DNA of 64,000 bases from Tipula vernalis (Eukaryota > Arthropoda > Insecta > Diptera > Tipulidae): contig OY282558.1 of the NCBI GenBank assembly GCA_958295665.1, forward strand, positions 332,789,106 through 332,853,105, given 5' to 3'. The position numbers were made by a program, and so were the translations under genes. Positions 1 through 11,583 of this stretch are shown piece after piece. How positions within the stretch are numbered: the first letter of the stretch is position 1; each line of letters starts with the position of its first letter. The notes beneath the pieces are model-generated. The model worked only from the letters and a program-made list of their open reading frames with translations, ran no database searches and was not told the DNA's origin.

Positions 1-919
1 TTTATACATATAACATTAAGAATGTTCTCTAGATTGCTTTGTATTTATTTGTTTAAAATTTAATCAATACAAAAATAAGCTACTTATGTTCATACACGTA
101 AAATCAGCTTAATTTTTATTTGTTTATTTTACTTTAATTAATTTATTTACATATTTTAACATTAGAAGTACATGTTTGTGAAGTTATCCCAGGATTTCAT
201 TCCAGTAAATGAAAAAACTTGAATCAAGCGATCCTAGAAAAATTAAAGCCATATTCGATATTATGTGAAGTTAGCGCTAGCCCAGGATTTTATTAAAATT
301 AGATTAAATACCGAAATTACATGATATCCAACAACATAAAATTCACAGATAAAATTAACAAAATTTAAATCATCACTGATATTTTTTATTTATTTGCAAG
401 ATTTTACCTAGCACCTAAAAATTTATGGAAGTATTGGTTTATTTTGCCGCAAATAAAAATGACTCGTATTAGTGATTAGCATTTTTGAGATGGGAATAGC
501 TTAATTTAGAAAATATTTCATGAAAATCTTATTGTTCCAAGGGACAGAAATATAAAAGTTTCATTCATTTTTATATCTGTGGCAATAAGTTGAAGTAGCT
601 TATGTCGACTAAAGAGAAAAATGGATTTTTTGAGATATAAACACAAAAGTACAAGCTACTATTTTGCTCAAACTCCGATCTCTCTATCGCGCATACAAGC
701 CGAGCTTAATTACAAAAATTTTCATATTTGCTTAAGTGAAAGGAACTTATCTACAAATAACCTATTCTACAAAATACGCCTATAGGCAAATCAAATATTT
801 AGAGTAGCTTATGTACATTTAATCAGAACCATCTTGATATGAATAGAGCCGGCATGTAAATAATGAACTTAAAATAAAGGGCATAGAAACACTAAAAAAT
901 AATTTATTTTCATAGAGTT
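1..919. other. AT-rich stretch without a recognisable gene
   Basis: All six frames are closed by frequent stops and I see no repeat, RNA gene or transposon end before the hAT terminus. Confidence 0.6.
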
Positions 920-927
920 TGTATAAA

Positions 928-3625
928 TAAGCTGACCATATTTTCCAGAATAAAAAAGAGGACAAATTTTTTTTTTTTTAAATTTAATTATTAGGTGGAA
1001 TTAATTACCTATATATTTTAATTACGTTTAATACAAATAAAACACAACAGTAAAATTTTGATTTAAGCGTATATACTGGATTATATAAAATTTATTGCAC
1101 CTGTAGTATAAAATTAAACGTTTCTGTGTTCTTCATACACAATAATAAATTAAATAAATAAATTGATCCATTCAATATTTGAAACTATTAATATTCGCAT
1201 CTAATTATATTTAGCCGACTGATGTACTTGTTTCAACAAATTGCCCTCGGTTTTAATTAAATCAGCAAATTCCACACAGGATAATGTTGAATTACACTTG
1301 ATACTAACAACGGCTTCCAAACAGTCCATTTTAAATTGTGTCTTTTCTGATGACCAAATATCATTTATAATAGAAAAAACCCTTTCTACTGCAGCATTAG
1401 TTCCAGGTAGCGAATAAGTAAACTGAATGATTTTGGTAATTTCTGAACATTAAATCGTTTTCTCTTTCAAATGACTAAAAACCTCAACCCATCTCTGATC
1501 GCACGGTTTCCCCAGTTCGTTCCATTCGTTAATTTTATCCTGATTACAATATAAATTGATATACCTCAATTCATCTACCAACTTGCCGTCATCCAGATTC
1601 AGTTTAGATAGTATTGGATTCATATCATCTATAGATTGTCGGACATCGTCCCATTCAATTTGTCTTTGCAGTAAACACCACTCTAAACATTCTACCATTC
1701 CGAGCGATTTGGTCCATTCTGTAATATAGTCTAACGCAGTTTTATAAAAGTTTTCCACATTTCTAGAAAACTGTTTTTCGAATTCATGGTTAGATTCAAC
1801 TAGCTGTCGAATTTTGCTTCTTATTATCAACGGATAATATTTATTTTGATGTCTCCACTTTAATGTTTCTTCCAGTTCTTTCAAAATTTTAAATGCCTCT
1901 ACAGCACTTAAATTTTGGATTTCTAATCTCAATATGAAATTTTTAAACATTTCCGCCTGGTTATGTATAAACTCCAAAAAAATTACGGATCCATCGCTGC
2001 TAAAAAAATTTTCCAATAGTTTTGGTGGTTTCTCCAAACTTAAGAAATAGGCTCGAAGCATAGATAGACAAAATTCTCTCAGCGGCATTTGCAAGTGAAA
2101 CCCACCGAGTTGATGAGTGACCAATTAATTTTTTATACTCGATTTCAGCTTCTTCACACAATTTTTTTAAATTTTCCGTTCTGACAGTATATATATATTA
2201 AAAAACAAATAGATTTGGGGGATTATATGACCAATATCTATAGGTAATTGAGCGCTAGCAGTGTTAATCGCGTTTGAACAGATGTGACCATTACATCCAA
2301 TCCTAATTAGATTGGGATTATTTAATAATGATTTTAATTTTTTAAAAATATTTTTTTCTCCCGCTCGCCGCAGTCCCCCAAAATTTGTATTGGTATTGTC
2401 AGCTGACCAACCGGTAATTTTATGAACTAAATTATTTTCCTGCAACACATCGTAAATTTTGGTACTGACGATTTCAGAAGTTTCACCTGGAATTTTTGTT
2501 AACTTTAGCAATTTGACTTGAACACCACGTTCGGGGTCAAAAAATTGAAGAACGACAGGATATAACATTTCGGCTTTTCGGTTCGAAGCATCCCCCATTA
2601 TCGTTATGCAATTAGTTTTCTCAAGCAATTTGCGAAGATTTTCGTTAAAATATGGATATAAAATATTTTTTACGATTGCAATGGTTTTTGAACGAGCGCA
2701 ACTAAATTTTTTTTCGAATAATTTTTGGATTAACTGGCTTGTACAATCCATGCTGCGGAACGATTGATTATGCATAACCTGATGGAAGCAAAAGACAATT
2801 TCTTGTACAGCTAGTTTCCGCTCACCTTCACCGAATTCTCTTGTTCCAAAAAAAGATGTTATTTGATTTGATTTTGCTGCAGCTTCTGCGCTACCCTTGT
2901 GAAGTTTTGAGCTATTATGTTGTATTATATCTTGTCGGCCCTTGTTGGCAATTGAAAAAAATTGACCACAAATTAAACAATGCGCTTTAGATGGATCTCG
3001 CTGATCTCCGACAATATGCGGAAATTCTTTTCTGTGTTGCTCATTTAAGCTTACTTTCCGTTTTTTGGTGCTCATTTTAATTTTCCCAACTGATGAAATC
3101 GGAGATAATAAAATGAAATTATTATTACATCAATTATTTATAAATAAATTAGTACCAAAAATAAATAGATACTCTTACCGAAATGTGTTATATATATTAT
3201 TGCACGAATTGTCTTAAATTATAAATAATGATATTATTTAATTATTACACAGTGAGTTACACTCCACGTTTTCTGAATTCCCTATTCTGAATTCATCAAA
3301 ATTACGTTTGAACTAAAAAATGCAACCATTTAACTTCAACAAAATTACGTTTGAACTGCAAAAAGCAACCATTTCTATTATGCATTTATGAATTGACAAT
3401 TTTGACAATTTAAAATACGACTCACTAATTACCCATAAACGATGAAAGATTAGTTTTCAAACATTTTATGAAGATGTCACTGCTATAAGTAAAATTTCAA
3501 TCACGACAACTAAAATACCAATAAAAAAAGATGACAACAATTGAAAAGAGGACAGCAATTTTTAAGATGACACAACTCTAAAAAAGAGGACTGTCCTCTT
3601 AAAAAGAGGACGTCTGGTCAGCTTA
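928..3625 (-). mobile_element. hAT DNA transposon, about 2.7 kb, inactivated
   Basis: Both ends carry TAAGCTGACC in inverted orientation (928-937 and 3616-3625), followed inside by AAAAAGAGGACA-like blocks. The flanks share gtataaa on both sides (921-927 and 3626-3632), which fits the 8-bp target duplication typical of hAT elements with one changed base. Inside, on the minus strand, is one transposase gene with a BED-type finger and a C-terminal hAT dimerisation domain. The exact end is uncertain by one base, because the T before AAGCTGACC could belong to the duplication. Confidence 0.85.
1201..3075 (-). pseudogene. hAT transposase with BED-type zinc finger, two frameshifts and one stop
   Basis: The gene would encode a cut-and-paste transposase for the surrounding element. 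The ATG at 3075 is followed by a basic stretch and a finger (CLICGQF...HNSSKLH). A central hAT region has SADNTNTNFGG and STRWVSLANA, and the C-terminus has the dimerisation motif PGTNAAVERVFS (around 1390). The first frame ends near 2167 because of two extra bases in a TA run at about 2190. A second shift comes from a duplicated CTAT at about 2052-2059. A TAA lies in frame at 1448-1450, just before the dimerisation domain. All three lesions are small and late, so the copy decayed after insertion. The family assignment is firm; activity is very unlikely. Confidence 0.85.
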
Positions 3626-3633
3626 GTATAAAA

Positions 3634-4058
3634 AAACGCGATTTCGATTGACGAAAAAATATGAATTAAAAATTAAACCTAGATAAATAATTTTTTCTGA
3701 AATCACTAATAAACAACTCAATGACTAACTCATTTAAAGCACAGATTCTCAAGCTTCCCCATTTTTCAGATATAATCAAAAGAAAATCAGGGAATTAAAA
3801 AAAAACGTTCTACAACAACAACAATATGTATTAAAAAGAGAATATTCTATTTAATGACGTCATCACTTATCCACAACTAAAATCAATGGTAAAAAAAACA
3901 ATACGTTGAACAGCCAAAATTTTAATAAATTAAAGAGAGTCAAAGAGAAAAAATTATAATAATATGCATTGAGCGAGAAGAAATCAAAAAAGTCAAATCA
4001 ACCCAGATTGTTATGCATCACAAATAAACGACATAACCAACAAACATTAATTGTAATA
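3634..4058. other. AT-rich spacer between hAT and Tc1 elements
   Basis: I see only AT-rich unique-looking sequence here, with no coding signature. Confidence 0.5.
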
Positions 4059-4351
4059 TACAACCTTGGCCAAAAATATAAAGCACCCCTATCTATTAGC
4101 ATTATATATTAATATTATGTCTTTCTAAACAATGGGTGTTAACGAACGAGTCATCCCACCGAATGCGACCCTTAATTATTGAAAATCACCAATTTTTGTT
4201 TTGTTTTAGGTTCTTAACAAGAAGTTGTAGCGTCGTAAAATTTTTTTATTTTAGTTTTGTATTTGATCGTGTGCAGTCTTCACATAAAGTGTTTTAAATC
4301 AAAAAGAGTTTTCGTAAGTTTTTTGAGAAAAAAAGTGTGTTTGTGATAATT

Positions 4352-5504
4352 ATGCCTAAAGCGTGCCAACTCTGTGAAGGAATAAGGGCACAAATTGTGT
4401 TGTTGGATTCCCAGGGTGTAAGCCAAATTAAAATATCCCAAAAATTAAAATGCTCTCGTGGAGCAGTTCAATCTACATTGAAAAGGGTTAAAGAGACCGG
4501 GGACTATGCCTATAAACTACGCTCAGGCAGAAATCGTATCACTTCGGTAAGAGACGATCGACAAATTGTGCGAAAATCTCTCAAAAACCGAAGAAAAACA
4601 TCTGCTGAGGTAGCTGCAGAGCATTTAACAGAACAAGAAGTTCACATTTCGGCACGGACAGTTAGAAGAAGGCTCCTGCAAGCTGGATTGAAAGGTTGTA
4701 AAGCAAGAAAAAAACCTTTGCTCTCACTTACCAACATAAAAAGTCGCTTGAGATGGGCTCGAGAACACAAACATTGGAATGACGTGGATTGGGCGAGAGT
4801 TGTTTGGTCAGATGAATCTACTTTTGAGGTAAATATAAAAAATAAACATTAAAAAATAATTAGTCAAAAAAAAAATAAAAAATTGTGCTATGTATTTTAA
4901 AAGAATTAATAGAGAAATTTATGTTAAATTTGATGGAATTCTTATAGATTTTTGGAACTCCTGGCGCAACCATCGTAAGAAGAAGAGTCGGGGAAGCATA
5001 CAATCCTGATTGTATAGTGCCTACCGTAAAGCATGGAGGGGGTAAACTGATGGTGTGGGGTTGTATGGCATCATCAGGGGTGGGAAAACTGTTGTTTTGT
5101 GAGGGTCCGATGAACAGTACCAACTATGTTACCGTCCTCGAGGCTGCATTGAATGCCTCAATTCGGCAAATCTTTGGGGAAACGGATAGTTCTTCGATAA
5201 TTCATCAACATGATAATGCCCCCTGCCATACTTCCCGCGTTACGATGAGTTGGTTTCGAAAAAAACAAATTCGAGTCATGGACTGGCCCGCCCAGTCACC
5301 AGACCTAAATCCCATTGAAAATTTGTGGTCAATTTTAAAAAAAAAAATCAAGGATCGCAGTATGACTTCAAAGGAAGACCTCAAACGTGAGCTGACAGAG
5401 GAATGGAAAAATATATCTTGAAATACCTGCGAAAAATTAATACGGTCGATGAATAAAAGAGTCCTGGCTGTCATCAAAGCCAAAGGAGGACATACAAAAT
5501 ACTA
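4352..5504 (+). pseudogene. Tc1 transposase, intron-containing, with one internal stop
   Basis: This is the DDE integrase-type transposase of the surrounding element. Exon 1 (from ATG 4352) has a paired helix-turn-helix region (SQIKISQKLKCSRGAVQ), then RTVRRRLLQAG and the first catalytic Asp in VVWSDESTFE. A GT...AG intron of 121 bp (4829-4949) follows. Exon 2 resumes in frame with FGTPGATIVRRR and carries the second Asp (HDNAPCHTS) and the Glu (DLNPIENLW) 34 residues later, the Tc1 signature DD34E. A TGA at 5419-5421 cuts off the last 27 codons, which still read as a typical Tc1 tail ending AKGGHTKY. Everything up to the triad is intact, so the copy is young but probably disabled. Confidence 0.9.
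4829..4949 (+). other. Intron of the Tc1 transposase
   Basis: The donor gtaaat and an acceptor ending cttatag remove an AT-rich segment with in-frame stops and restore the Tc1 reading frame across DESTFE/IFGTPG. The split lies just after the first catalytic Asp. Confidence 0.8.
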
Positions 5505-5813
5505 AAATTAATAAAATATAAAAAGTATTTCCTAAAAATATTGAGTTTTAATTTTTGTCTTCATTCGTTTTGTAGATACTGCAATTTGGGAGGTGTGCTT
5601 TATAATTTTGGCCAGGGCTGTAAATGCCTTATTTGTTTCTCAAGTATTAGAAATATTATTTAAATTAAGTCACAGCTGAAAATAAATACAACATGATTAA
5701 TAATTGACATCGGTTTTTATTCCCAAAAATTAATGACCCATTCAAAATAAGTTTTTGTTTAGAATATTTGAATTGTCATAACATTTGAGAGCGGTGTATA
5801 AAATAAAATAGCG

Positions 5814-5941
5814 CTTACTTATTATTCCCATTCCTAGATGTCACTTAACACACAAATAAAAACAACAGGGATTCGGGCTTACTTATTATTCCCATTCCTA
5901 CATGTCACTTAACACACAAATAAAAACAACAGGGATTCGGG
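5814..5941. repeat. Two tandem copies of a 64-bp unit
   Basis: The unit beginning cttacttattattcccatt and ending gattcggg occurs twice head to tail, with a single g/c difference seen. It is a recent local duplication. Confidence 0.9.
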
Positions 5942-6221
5942 ATGAGTAAACGATTTGAAAGAAAACTTTTTACGGAAAATTAACATAATTTCTTTCATAG
6001 CAATGGTTTAATTTTAGTAAATTTATAAAAAAAATTATATTAAATTAATTATTATTACAATTTAGTTATTACTATAGAGGGAAGCCTGGTGGCTAAAAAT
6101 ATGTTTAACCGAATAAAAAATCAGACCGATTTAAGAATCCGACCGGTTCGATCACCTATTTGATTTTTTTATATGTTTTTAATTGTAGGCGACATCTATG
6201 GTTCAAACAAATGTCGTTAAT

Positions 6222-6283
6222 AAAGCATTGCCACATGATATGAATCTGTATTCGGGCAGATTTTTGTCATGTGGCAATGCTTT
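6222..6283. repeat. 17-bp perfect inverted repeat (stem-loop)
   Basis: AAAGCATTGCCACATGA at 6222-6238 is matched by its exact reverse complement at 6267-6283, with a 28-nt loop. It could be a small hairpin RNA or the core of a short foldback. No further evidence of function. Confidence 0.7.
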
Positions 6284-6748
6284 TAGAAGGAGACTAAAAA
6301 GAGATGGTTATAATTGTTTATAAATTTTTTGTTATTTTTTTTTGGTGTTTTACATCAACAACATTCCATAAAAGTTTAGCAATAGTTTATATACCAAGAG
6401 GATTTTCACTAAGAAATAAACATTTTCATGATTCGATTTTTCAATCAAATAAAATTACATGTTTCATAAACATTTTCGTATAAAAATAATGTAAAAGCTC
6501 ATAATTCTTATAGACTTAAAATGTAAATGAAAACAATCGTTTTCCCATATAGTTTCATATTAAAGAAAAATTTTATGTACTTTATTTTAAGCTTAGTAAA
6601 AAATACAGTCAATGTGGAGGCTCTTATTTATAGAGTAGTAGTAGTAGGTAGAAATACTTATTTATAATTTTTTATAGTAGCTTATGTATGGGCATAGGCT
6701 GCTACATAAAGCGCAAACTGTTCGTTTTGCTAAGCTTACATCAAATTA

Positions 6749-7171
6749 GGCTGTTTTCCAAACCGATACTTATTTCGTACTTATTGACTTATTTGCGGCC
6801 ATCTTAAATAAGTAAGTAAAACCGTTACAATTGATTTGAGCTACTTATTTTGACAGCGACGTCAAAACAACAGAAATTAACAAAATATTTGTTTGGTATT
6901 AAAATAATTATTTATTTAAAAATATGTATTCAGACATTAGTTTAACTAAAAATACTTTACATCGCGTCGTTTTTAAATAACTACAATAGTTTTTATTTTT
7001 ATTAAAGTGTTATTCACAACTTTAAAATAAAAACAAATAAAAAGTTTGACAATGTTGACATATTCAATTTAGATTTTCTTGCTAGAAAAGGACAGAAAAT
7101 AAGTTACCTCGCCAGCTTACTTATTTGAATAAGTTAAGTTCCACAAATAAGTATCAGTTTGGGAAACAGCC
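6749..7171. mobile_element. MITE with GGCTGTTT(T/C)CCAAAC inverted ends, 423 bp
   Basis: The left end reads GGCTGTTTTCCAAACCGATA and the right end, reverse complemented, GGCTGTTTCCCAAACTGATA; both continue with CTTATTT. The immediate flanks are TTA on the left and TAA on the right, so TA is duplicated. That fits Tc1/mariner-type or (TWA) Harbinger-type mobilisation. There is no coding capacity. Repeated AATAAGTA words fill the subterminal parts. Confidence 0.75.
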
Positions 7172-7370
7172 TAAGGCTTCTATACCAAATATTTTATTTT
7201 ATGTTCTCAAATTATTTCAATATTTTATAGTAACTTAAGTCTATTTAAGCTACTATCACATAATGTATATAAAAATACCGCTATTCTACGTAGAAATAAG
7301 CTACTCCAATGTGTGCTGCGTTCTGCGTAGAACGATCCAAGTAAATAGGTTTGTTTATTTTTAGCATTCA

Positions 7371-8497
7371 TGCTGTGTGCCTCAGAAGACTTTTCAAACT
7401 AAACTTTTGTGAGACCCAGTAATTCATGCAATATTTAAATAGATGTCACTAGGTTAAAAGTATTCAACTGTGCCTTATACCAAACTAAACTTTTTATATG
7501 TATATCTAATTTGTGAAGGTTTGTTACAGTATTATTTTTATTTTATTTGTAGGTAACAAGAAACTATAACAAAACTGAAATTTACAAGCATACATATATT
7601 TGCTAATGATAATGCTTATATCCGCAAACACTTGAGTGTCTGCAAATTCGCTTAATAAAATTTGCGGTCTCTTCGCTCAACATAAAACTTTTAAAGGTTT
7701 TGTTCTGTGTTTCTATATTGGCTGGCCAGTGGAGAGCGGGCTATAGGGTCACTGGTATAATTTTCAATATATCAAGATATTCTGTGAGAACAATTGTTCA
7801 CAAAATTATTGATTTTTGTAAAGCTCGCACCAATGTTAGTCACTTGCCAAGTTAAATTCATATAGTCTTATCGGCGAACAATTTAATCGACGATTGATTG
7901 GCCACTTCAATATTTTCGAAAGCGTTAAGTGCTATCGATGGATACCACATAAAAATTGTTGTACCGCAGATCATTAATTTAATGGCAGTATGCGACAGTT
8001 CTGGTAAATTCATTAATATTTGTTGTGGATACTCGGGTTCTGTACATGACCAAAGAGTCCAACGGAATAGTCAATTATATCGCAAACAAACATTCCCACC
8101 TCAAGGATTATTTCTATTAGGTTACAGTGAATACAAATGTTCATTAGACCCGGTAGCTATTATCACACCGTTCGTAAGAAAAGGCAACTTAACCGCAGTA
8201 GAAAGAAACTTTAACGTTATGCATAGCAAAGCACGAAGCATTGTGGGAAATACATTTGGAATAAAAAAAATCGATGACGGGCGATTTTTTTAAATCACTG
8301 GAACTGAAAATTTTTTGTTTTTCCATTACATTTACATACTACGCAAACTACATGTTTTAAACAGTACGTCATACAAATTGAAAATTCGTCGAAAAGTAAC
8401 CTCGTAAATTGACTTTTAATCTAGCATCTATGAGGAAATAGCAAAAGCTTCAAAATTTGGAAAGTTTAGTTTGAAAAGTCTTCTGAGGCACACAGCA
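7371..8497 (+). mobile_element. Harbinger-type element with perfect 37-bp inverted ends
   Basis: The ends TGCTGTGTGCCTCAGAAGAC (7371 on) and its reverse complement (to 8497) match without a mismatch over 37 bp. Flanks are TCA on the left and TTA on the right, close to the 3-bp TWA duplication of PIF/Harbinger. A shortened Harbinger nuclease relic lies inside. Well-kept ends and a ruined gene suggest a non-autonomous derivative moved in trans. Confidence 0.85.
7898..8293 (+). pseudogene. Harbinger (HARBI1-like) transposase nuclease fragment
   Basis: The frame has no ATG start. It reads ALSAIDGYHIKI, then directly INLMAVCDSSGKFINI and GYSGSVHDQRV, then PPQGLFLLGYSEYKC and GNLTAVERNFNVMHSKAR. 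These are conserved blocks of the DDE_4 nuclease of Harbinger transposases, in the right order. The first Asp (AIDG) and second Asp (SVHD) are present. Residues usually lying between HIKI and INLQAVCD are missing, and the end after IVGNTFGI is lost. This is a deletion derivative, not a working enzyme. Confidence 0.8.
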
Positions 8498-8786
8498 TTA
8501 GTGTTGCTGATACTTTTGTATTGTGAACATTGTGCTGAGTTATTACAATAATTATTAACAGTGTTATTAAGCAAACAATAAAACAAAATCAAGACATTGC
8601 TGTCAATCAATTGTAAGTATTTAGTATGTTTTTAGTAGAATTTTGTAGTAATGAAACAGTAAAAAAATGAAAGTAAAAAAACAATCTCACGAAACAATTA
8701 AGGTGAGAGATCAAAGAATTAAAAGATGGATCAATCAGCAACTATTTAAGATAATTAACTAATGATACAATTACTGATTATTCTCT

Positions 8787-10080
8787 GATTATTCTCTTTG
8801 GAAAGCAACCCAAAGGATTAAAAGACCAATAATGCAGAATCCTCCAATAATGAAGACAAAGCTCGAGAATTTGCTGAACACCTCGAAAAAATATTCCAGC
8901 CATATGAAGACCAAACGTTGGAAACCGAGATAATTACTGAACAAGCCGTGCAAGAAAGTAAAGAAATAGTACCGACAACACCAAAAGTAGTTATGCGTGA
9001 GATAAAGCCTAATATGAATACGAAAAAAGCTCTGGGTACGATCTATTACTACAGAAATCTTAAAAGAACTGCCAAGGAAAGCTCCGAAGAGGCTCACCAA
9101 TCTTATAAATGCAGGATTTAGAATCAAATGTGGACCAAGCTTGTGTAAAATTGCAGAAGTAATTATGATCTCAAAACCAGGGAAACCACCACACACACAC
9201 ATCGTCTTATAGGCCAATTTCGCTATTGCCAGCCAAGATCAAACTCTTGGAGAAGCTTCTGGTAAAAAGCTTAAATCCGATAATCGAGAGTAAAAACTTG
9301 ATCCGAAATCATCAGTTCGGTTTTCGTAACCAACGCCCAACAATTGATCAAGAACGCAGAATTACCAGAATAATTGAGAAAGCAACAGAGGAAAAAAAAC
9401 TGTGTTTAACTGTATTTCTAGACGTTGCAAAAACGTTTGATAGAGTTTGGCATGAAGGACTTAACCACAAGTTAAGAAAACTTCTACCAATGCAATTTGC
9501 TAAAATACTGGAATCTTACTTGAAAGATAGGATCATCAGGATTAATTTAGATTATACCTTTTCTGAATTGAAAGAAATCAACGCAGGAGTTCCACAGGGC
9601 AGTGTATTAGGGCCGGTGTTATACCTACTATACACTTGTGATCTTTAACATTTGAGAACAATACAGTGCCGACTTTGCAGATGACACGGCGATCTTAGCT
9701 CTTGGGAAAAACAACGTAGAATCAACACAGAAGTTACAATCAGCTATAACTCAAATATATAAATGGATAAAAAGGTAGAGAATAAAACTAATTAAAACTA
9801 AATCAGTTCACATCAACTTTACAAACAAACGATTCGTACATATTTCGATTACCATAAATCGGGAAGTAATATTGCATGCGAACACAGACAATTACCTCGG
9901 CATGACCCTGGAAACTAAACTATGATGTAAATCACACGTCAAGAAGAAAAGTGAAGAATTAAATACAGAAAAATGTATTGGCTGATGGGAAGGAACTCTT
10001 CTTTATCAACATAAAACAAGCTTCCACTTTATAAGCACATATTGAAACCGATTTGCACTTATGGTTATAGGCTTACAGAC
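8787..10080 (+). pseudogene. Jockey-type LINE reverse transcriptase relic
   Basis: A decayed ORF2 segment of a non-LTR retrotransposon. It starts with DYSLWKATQRIKRP, the usual entry to Jockey RT. It runs through KPGKPP, HQFGFRNQRPTIDQ, VFLDVAKTFDRVWHEGL, AGVPQGSVLGPVLYLLYT and the catalytic box FADDTAIL (about 9678-9700), and ends near YKHILKPICTYGYRL. The longest open stretch is 9226-9648; shifts and stops occur near 9058, 9200, 9647, 9777 and 9925. Both ends are truncated and no poly(A) or target duplication is visible. Family order and motifs make the identification secure. Confidence 0.85.
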
Positions 10081-10196
10081 AAGAAATTCTGTGCTTATTT
10101 ATTACGTAGAGTTGAGACTTCATGTGCTTTGTTATTAGAATGTAGTTTCATATTGTTACGTTTTTTTGCCTTGTCAATTAAGGTTCGTATCACTGG

Positions 10197-10433
10197 GGGC
10201 CTATTCTCGAATTTCACATCCATTTTCCACATGTGGACATCTGTCAAAGTTCACACAAAAACGTTAAAAAATTTAAACACATGCGGCATGGACATTTTCC
10301 TATATGGGGAATTTTTTTCACATGCTTATACCCATTCGGAAATATTCCCTTGGTACCGAAAAAAATTAAATTTTTATGAATTTGACAGTTGTCCACATGT
10401 GGAAAATGGATGTGGAATTCGAGAATAGAGCCC
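10197..10433. mobile_element. Palindromic MITE inserted in LTR copy A
   Basis: Ends GGGCCTATTCTCGAATT and GAATTCGAGAATAGAGCCC are inverted, and near-complementarity continues for about 50 bp on each side through ATCCATTTTCCACATGTGGA. The flanking CTGG (10193-10196 and 10434-10437) is duplicated, and removing the element restores the LTR sequence seen in other copies. No coding potential. Confidence 0.85.
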
Positions 10434-10684
10434 CTGGAGTGTCAATAACACAAAATCAATTTATTTTATCACCAACGAATTTATTTATTTAACACTAAAA
10501 TTATTACAACACAGTTTATTAATAAAAATTCACAAAATCACTTTATATTAATTTTTCTCAAATTTTACTGTACACTTATAATTTTTATTTCCACTAAAAC
10601 ACTTTTTAAATCACTTTTTAATTCCTTTTTAATCTTCACACTATCGCTTACCAAATACTACGAATCCTTACAAGTTTGCACTAT

Positions 10685-10847
10685 TGACGATTGGAGGGTC
10701 TCGATTTTTATGTATCCGCTTCAATTTTTCTATTTTCCACAAGAGCGCTGATAGCACGTTTACTATGGTTGCGTCGCAATTTGTATGTATCCGCTCCAAT
10801 TTTTCTATCTTCTGTAAGAGGCACTTTGCTTACTTTTACAATCGTCA
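10685..10847. mobile_element. 163-bp insert with TGACGATT inverted ends in LTR copy A
   Basis: Compared with the other LTR copies, the word cactatcgcg is interrupted here by a segment starting TGACGATTG and ending AATCGTCA, with AT on both sides. The insert contains a diverged internal duplication sharing TATGTATCCGCT and CAATTTTTCTAT. Confidence 0.6.
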
Positions 10848-11088
10848 ATCGCGTTCCAAATTCGAATAATCCAATTCGATCTTCTTCGCCTTTTCATATA
10901 CACAAACCAAACTTGTCGAAAGTTCATGACTTTTCCAGTTAGAATAGCGTAGAAACATTTAGAACATTTAGTACACAGTACTAAAGAATAAGTTAAATTA
11001 ATAGCTCAATGTTTTTACTGTACATTAGTACAGGTGAGCTATTAATTTAACTTATTCTCTCACACCCTAGATGTCACCGTCATAATAT

Positions 11089-11574
11089 TGTTACGTTTTT
11101 GCCTTGTCAATCAAGGTTCGTATCACTGGATTGTGAATAATACAAACTCAATTCAATTTATCACCAACGAATTTATTTATTTCACAAAATTTATTACAAC
11201 ACAGTTTATCAATCAAAATTCACAAAATCACTTTATATAAATTATTCTCAAATTTTACTAATCACTTTTACTTTTTATTTCGCACAAAAACACTTTTTAA
11301 ATCACTTTTTAATTCCTTTTTAATCTTTATACTATCGCTTTCCAAATAATCTTACAAGTTTACACTATCGCGTTCCAAATACTAATAATCCAATTCGATC
11401 TTGTTCGCCTTTTTATATATACAAACCAAGCTTCTCGAAAGTTCACGACTTTTCCAGTTGGAATAGCGTAGAAACATTACGTAACAATTTTTATCATGGA
11501 AAATTCCATTTAGTACAGTAAACATTGAGCTATTAGTTTTACTTATTCTATTACACACTAGGTGTCACCGTACA
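11089..11574 (-). repeat. Solo-LTR-like repeat, copy B
   Basis: A 486-bp minus-strand copy, starting TGTTACGTTTTTGCC and ending GGTGTCACCGTACA. ATAT flanks both sides (11085-11088 and 11575-11578), a 4-bp target duplication. It lies head to head with copy C, forming a palindrome of nearly 1 kb. Confidence 0.85.
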
Positions 11575-11583
11575 ATATTATAT

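Larger units (their letters stand above)
4061..5620 (+). mobile_element. Tc1-family transposon (DD34E)
   Basis: Inverted ends of about 28 bp match: left CAACCTTGGCC then AAAAATATAAAGCAC, right (reverse complement) CAGCCCTGGCC then AAAATTATAAAGCAC. Each end is flanked by the dinucleotide TA (4059-4060 and 5621-5622), the standard Tc1/mariner target duplication. The 1,560-bp length fits one transposase gene, which lies on the plus strand. Confidence 0.93.
5623..6748. other. Non-coding spacer holding a tandem repeat and a hairpin
   Basis: Apart from the two listed repeats, this stretch shows no coding signature. Confidence 0.5.
10154..11082 (-). repeat. Solo-LTR-like repeat, copy A (two insertions inside)
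   Basis: This is a minus-strand copy of the LTR family seen complete at 11584-12072. It begins TGTTACG (complement of the CGTAACA end) and ends near GTCACCGTCA. It is lengthened by a 237-bp palindromic element and a 163-bp insert. Its 5'-terminal part (10988-11056) also has a 22-bp inverted duplication of the word AATAAGTTAAATTAATAGC. Confidence 0.75.

Noticed and set aside
10042..10428. 128-codon open frame
   Set aside because: It spans the end of the Jockey relic, the start of LTR copy A and the palindromic MITE, so it is a chance frame across three elements.
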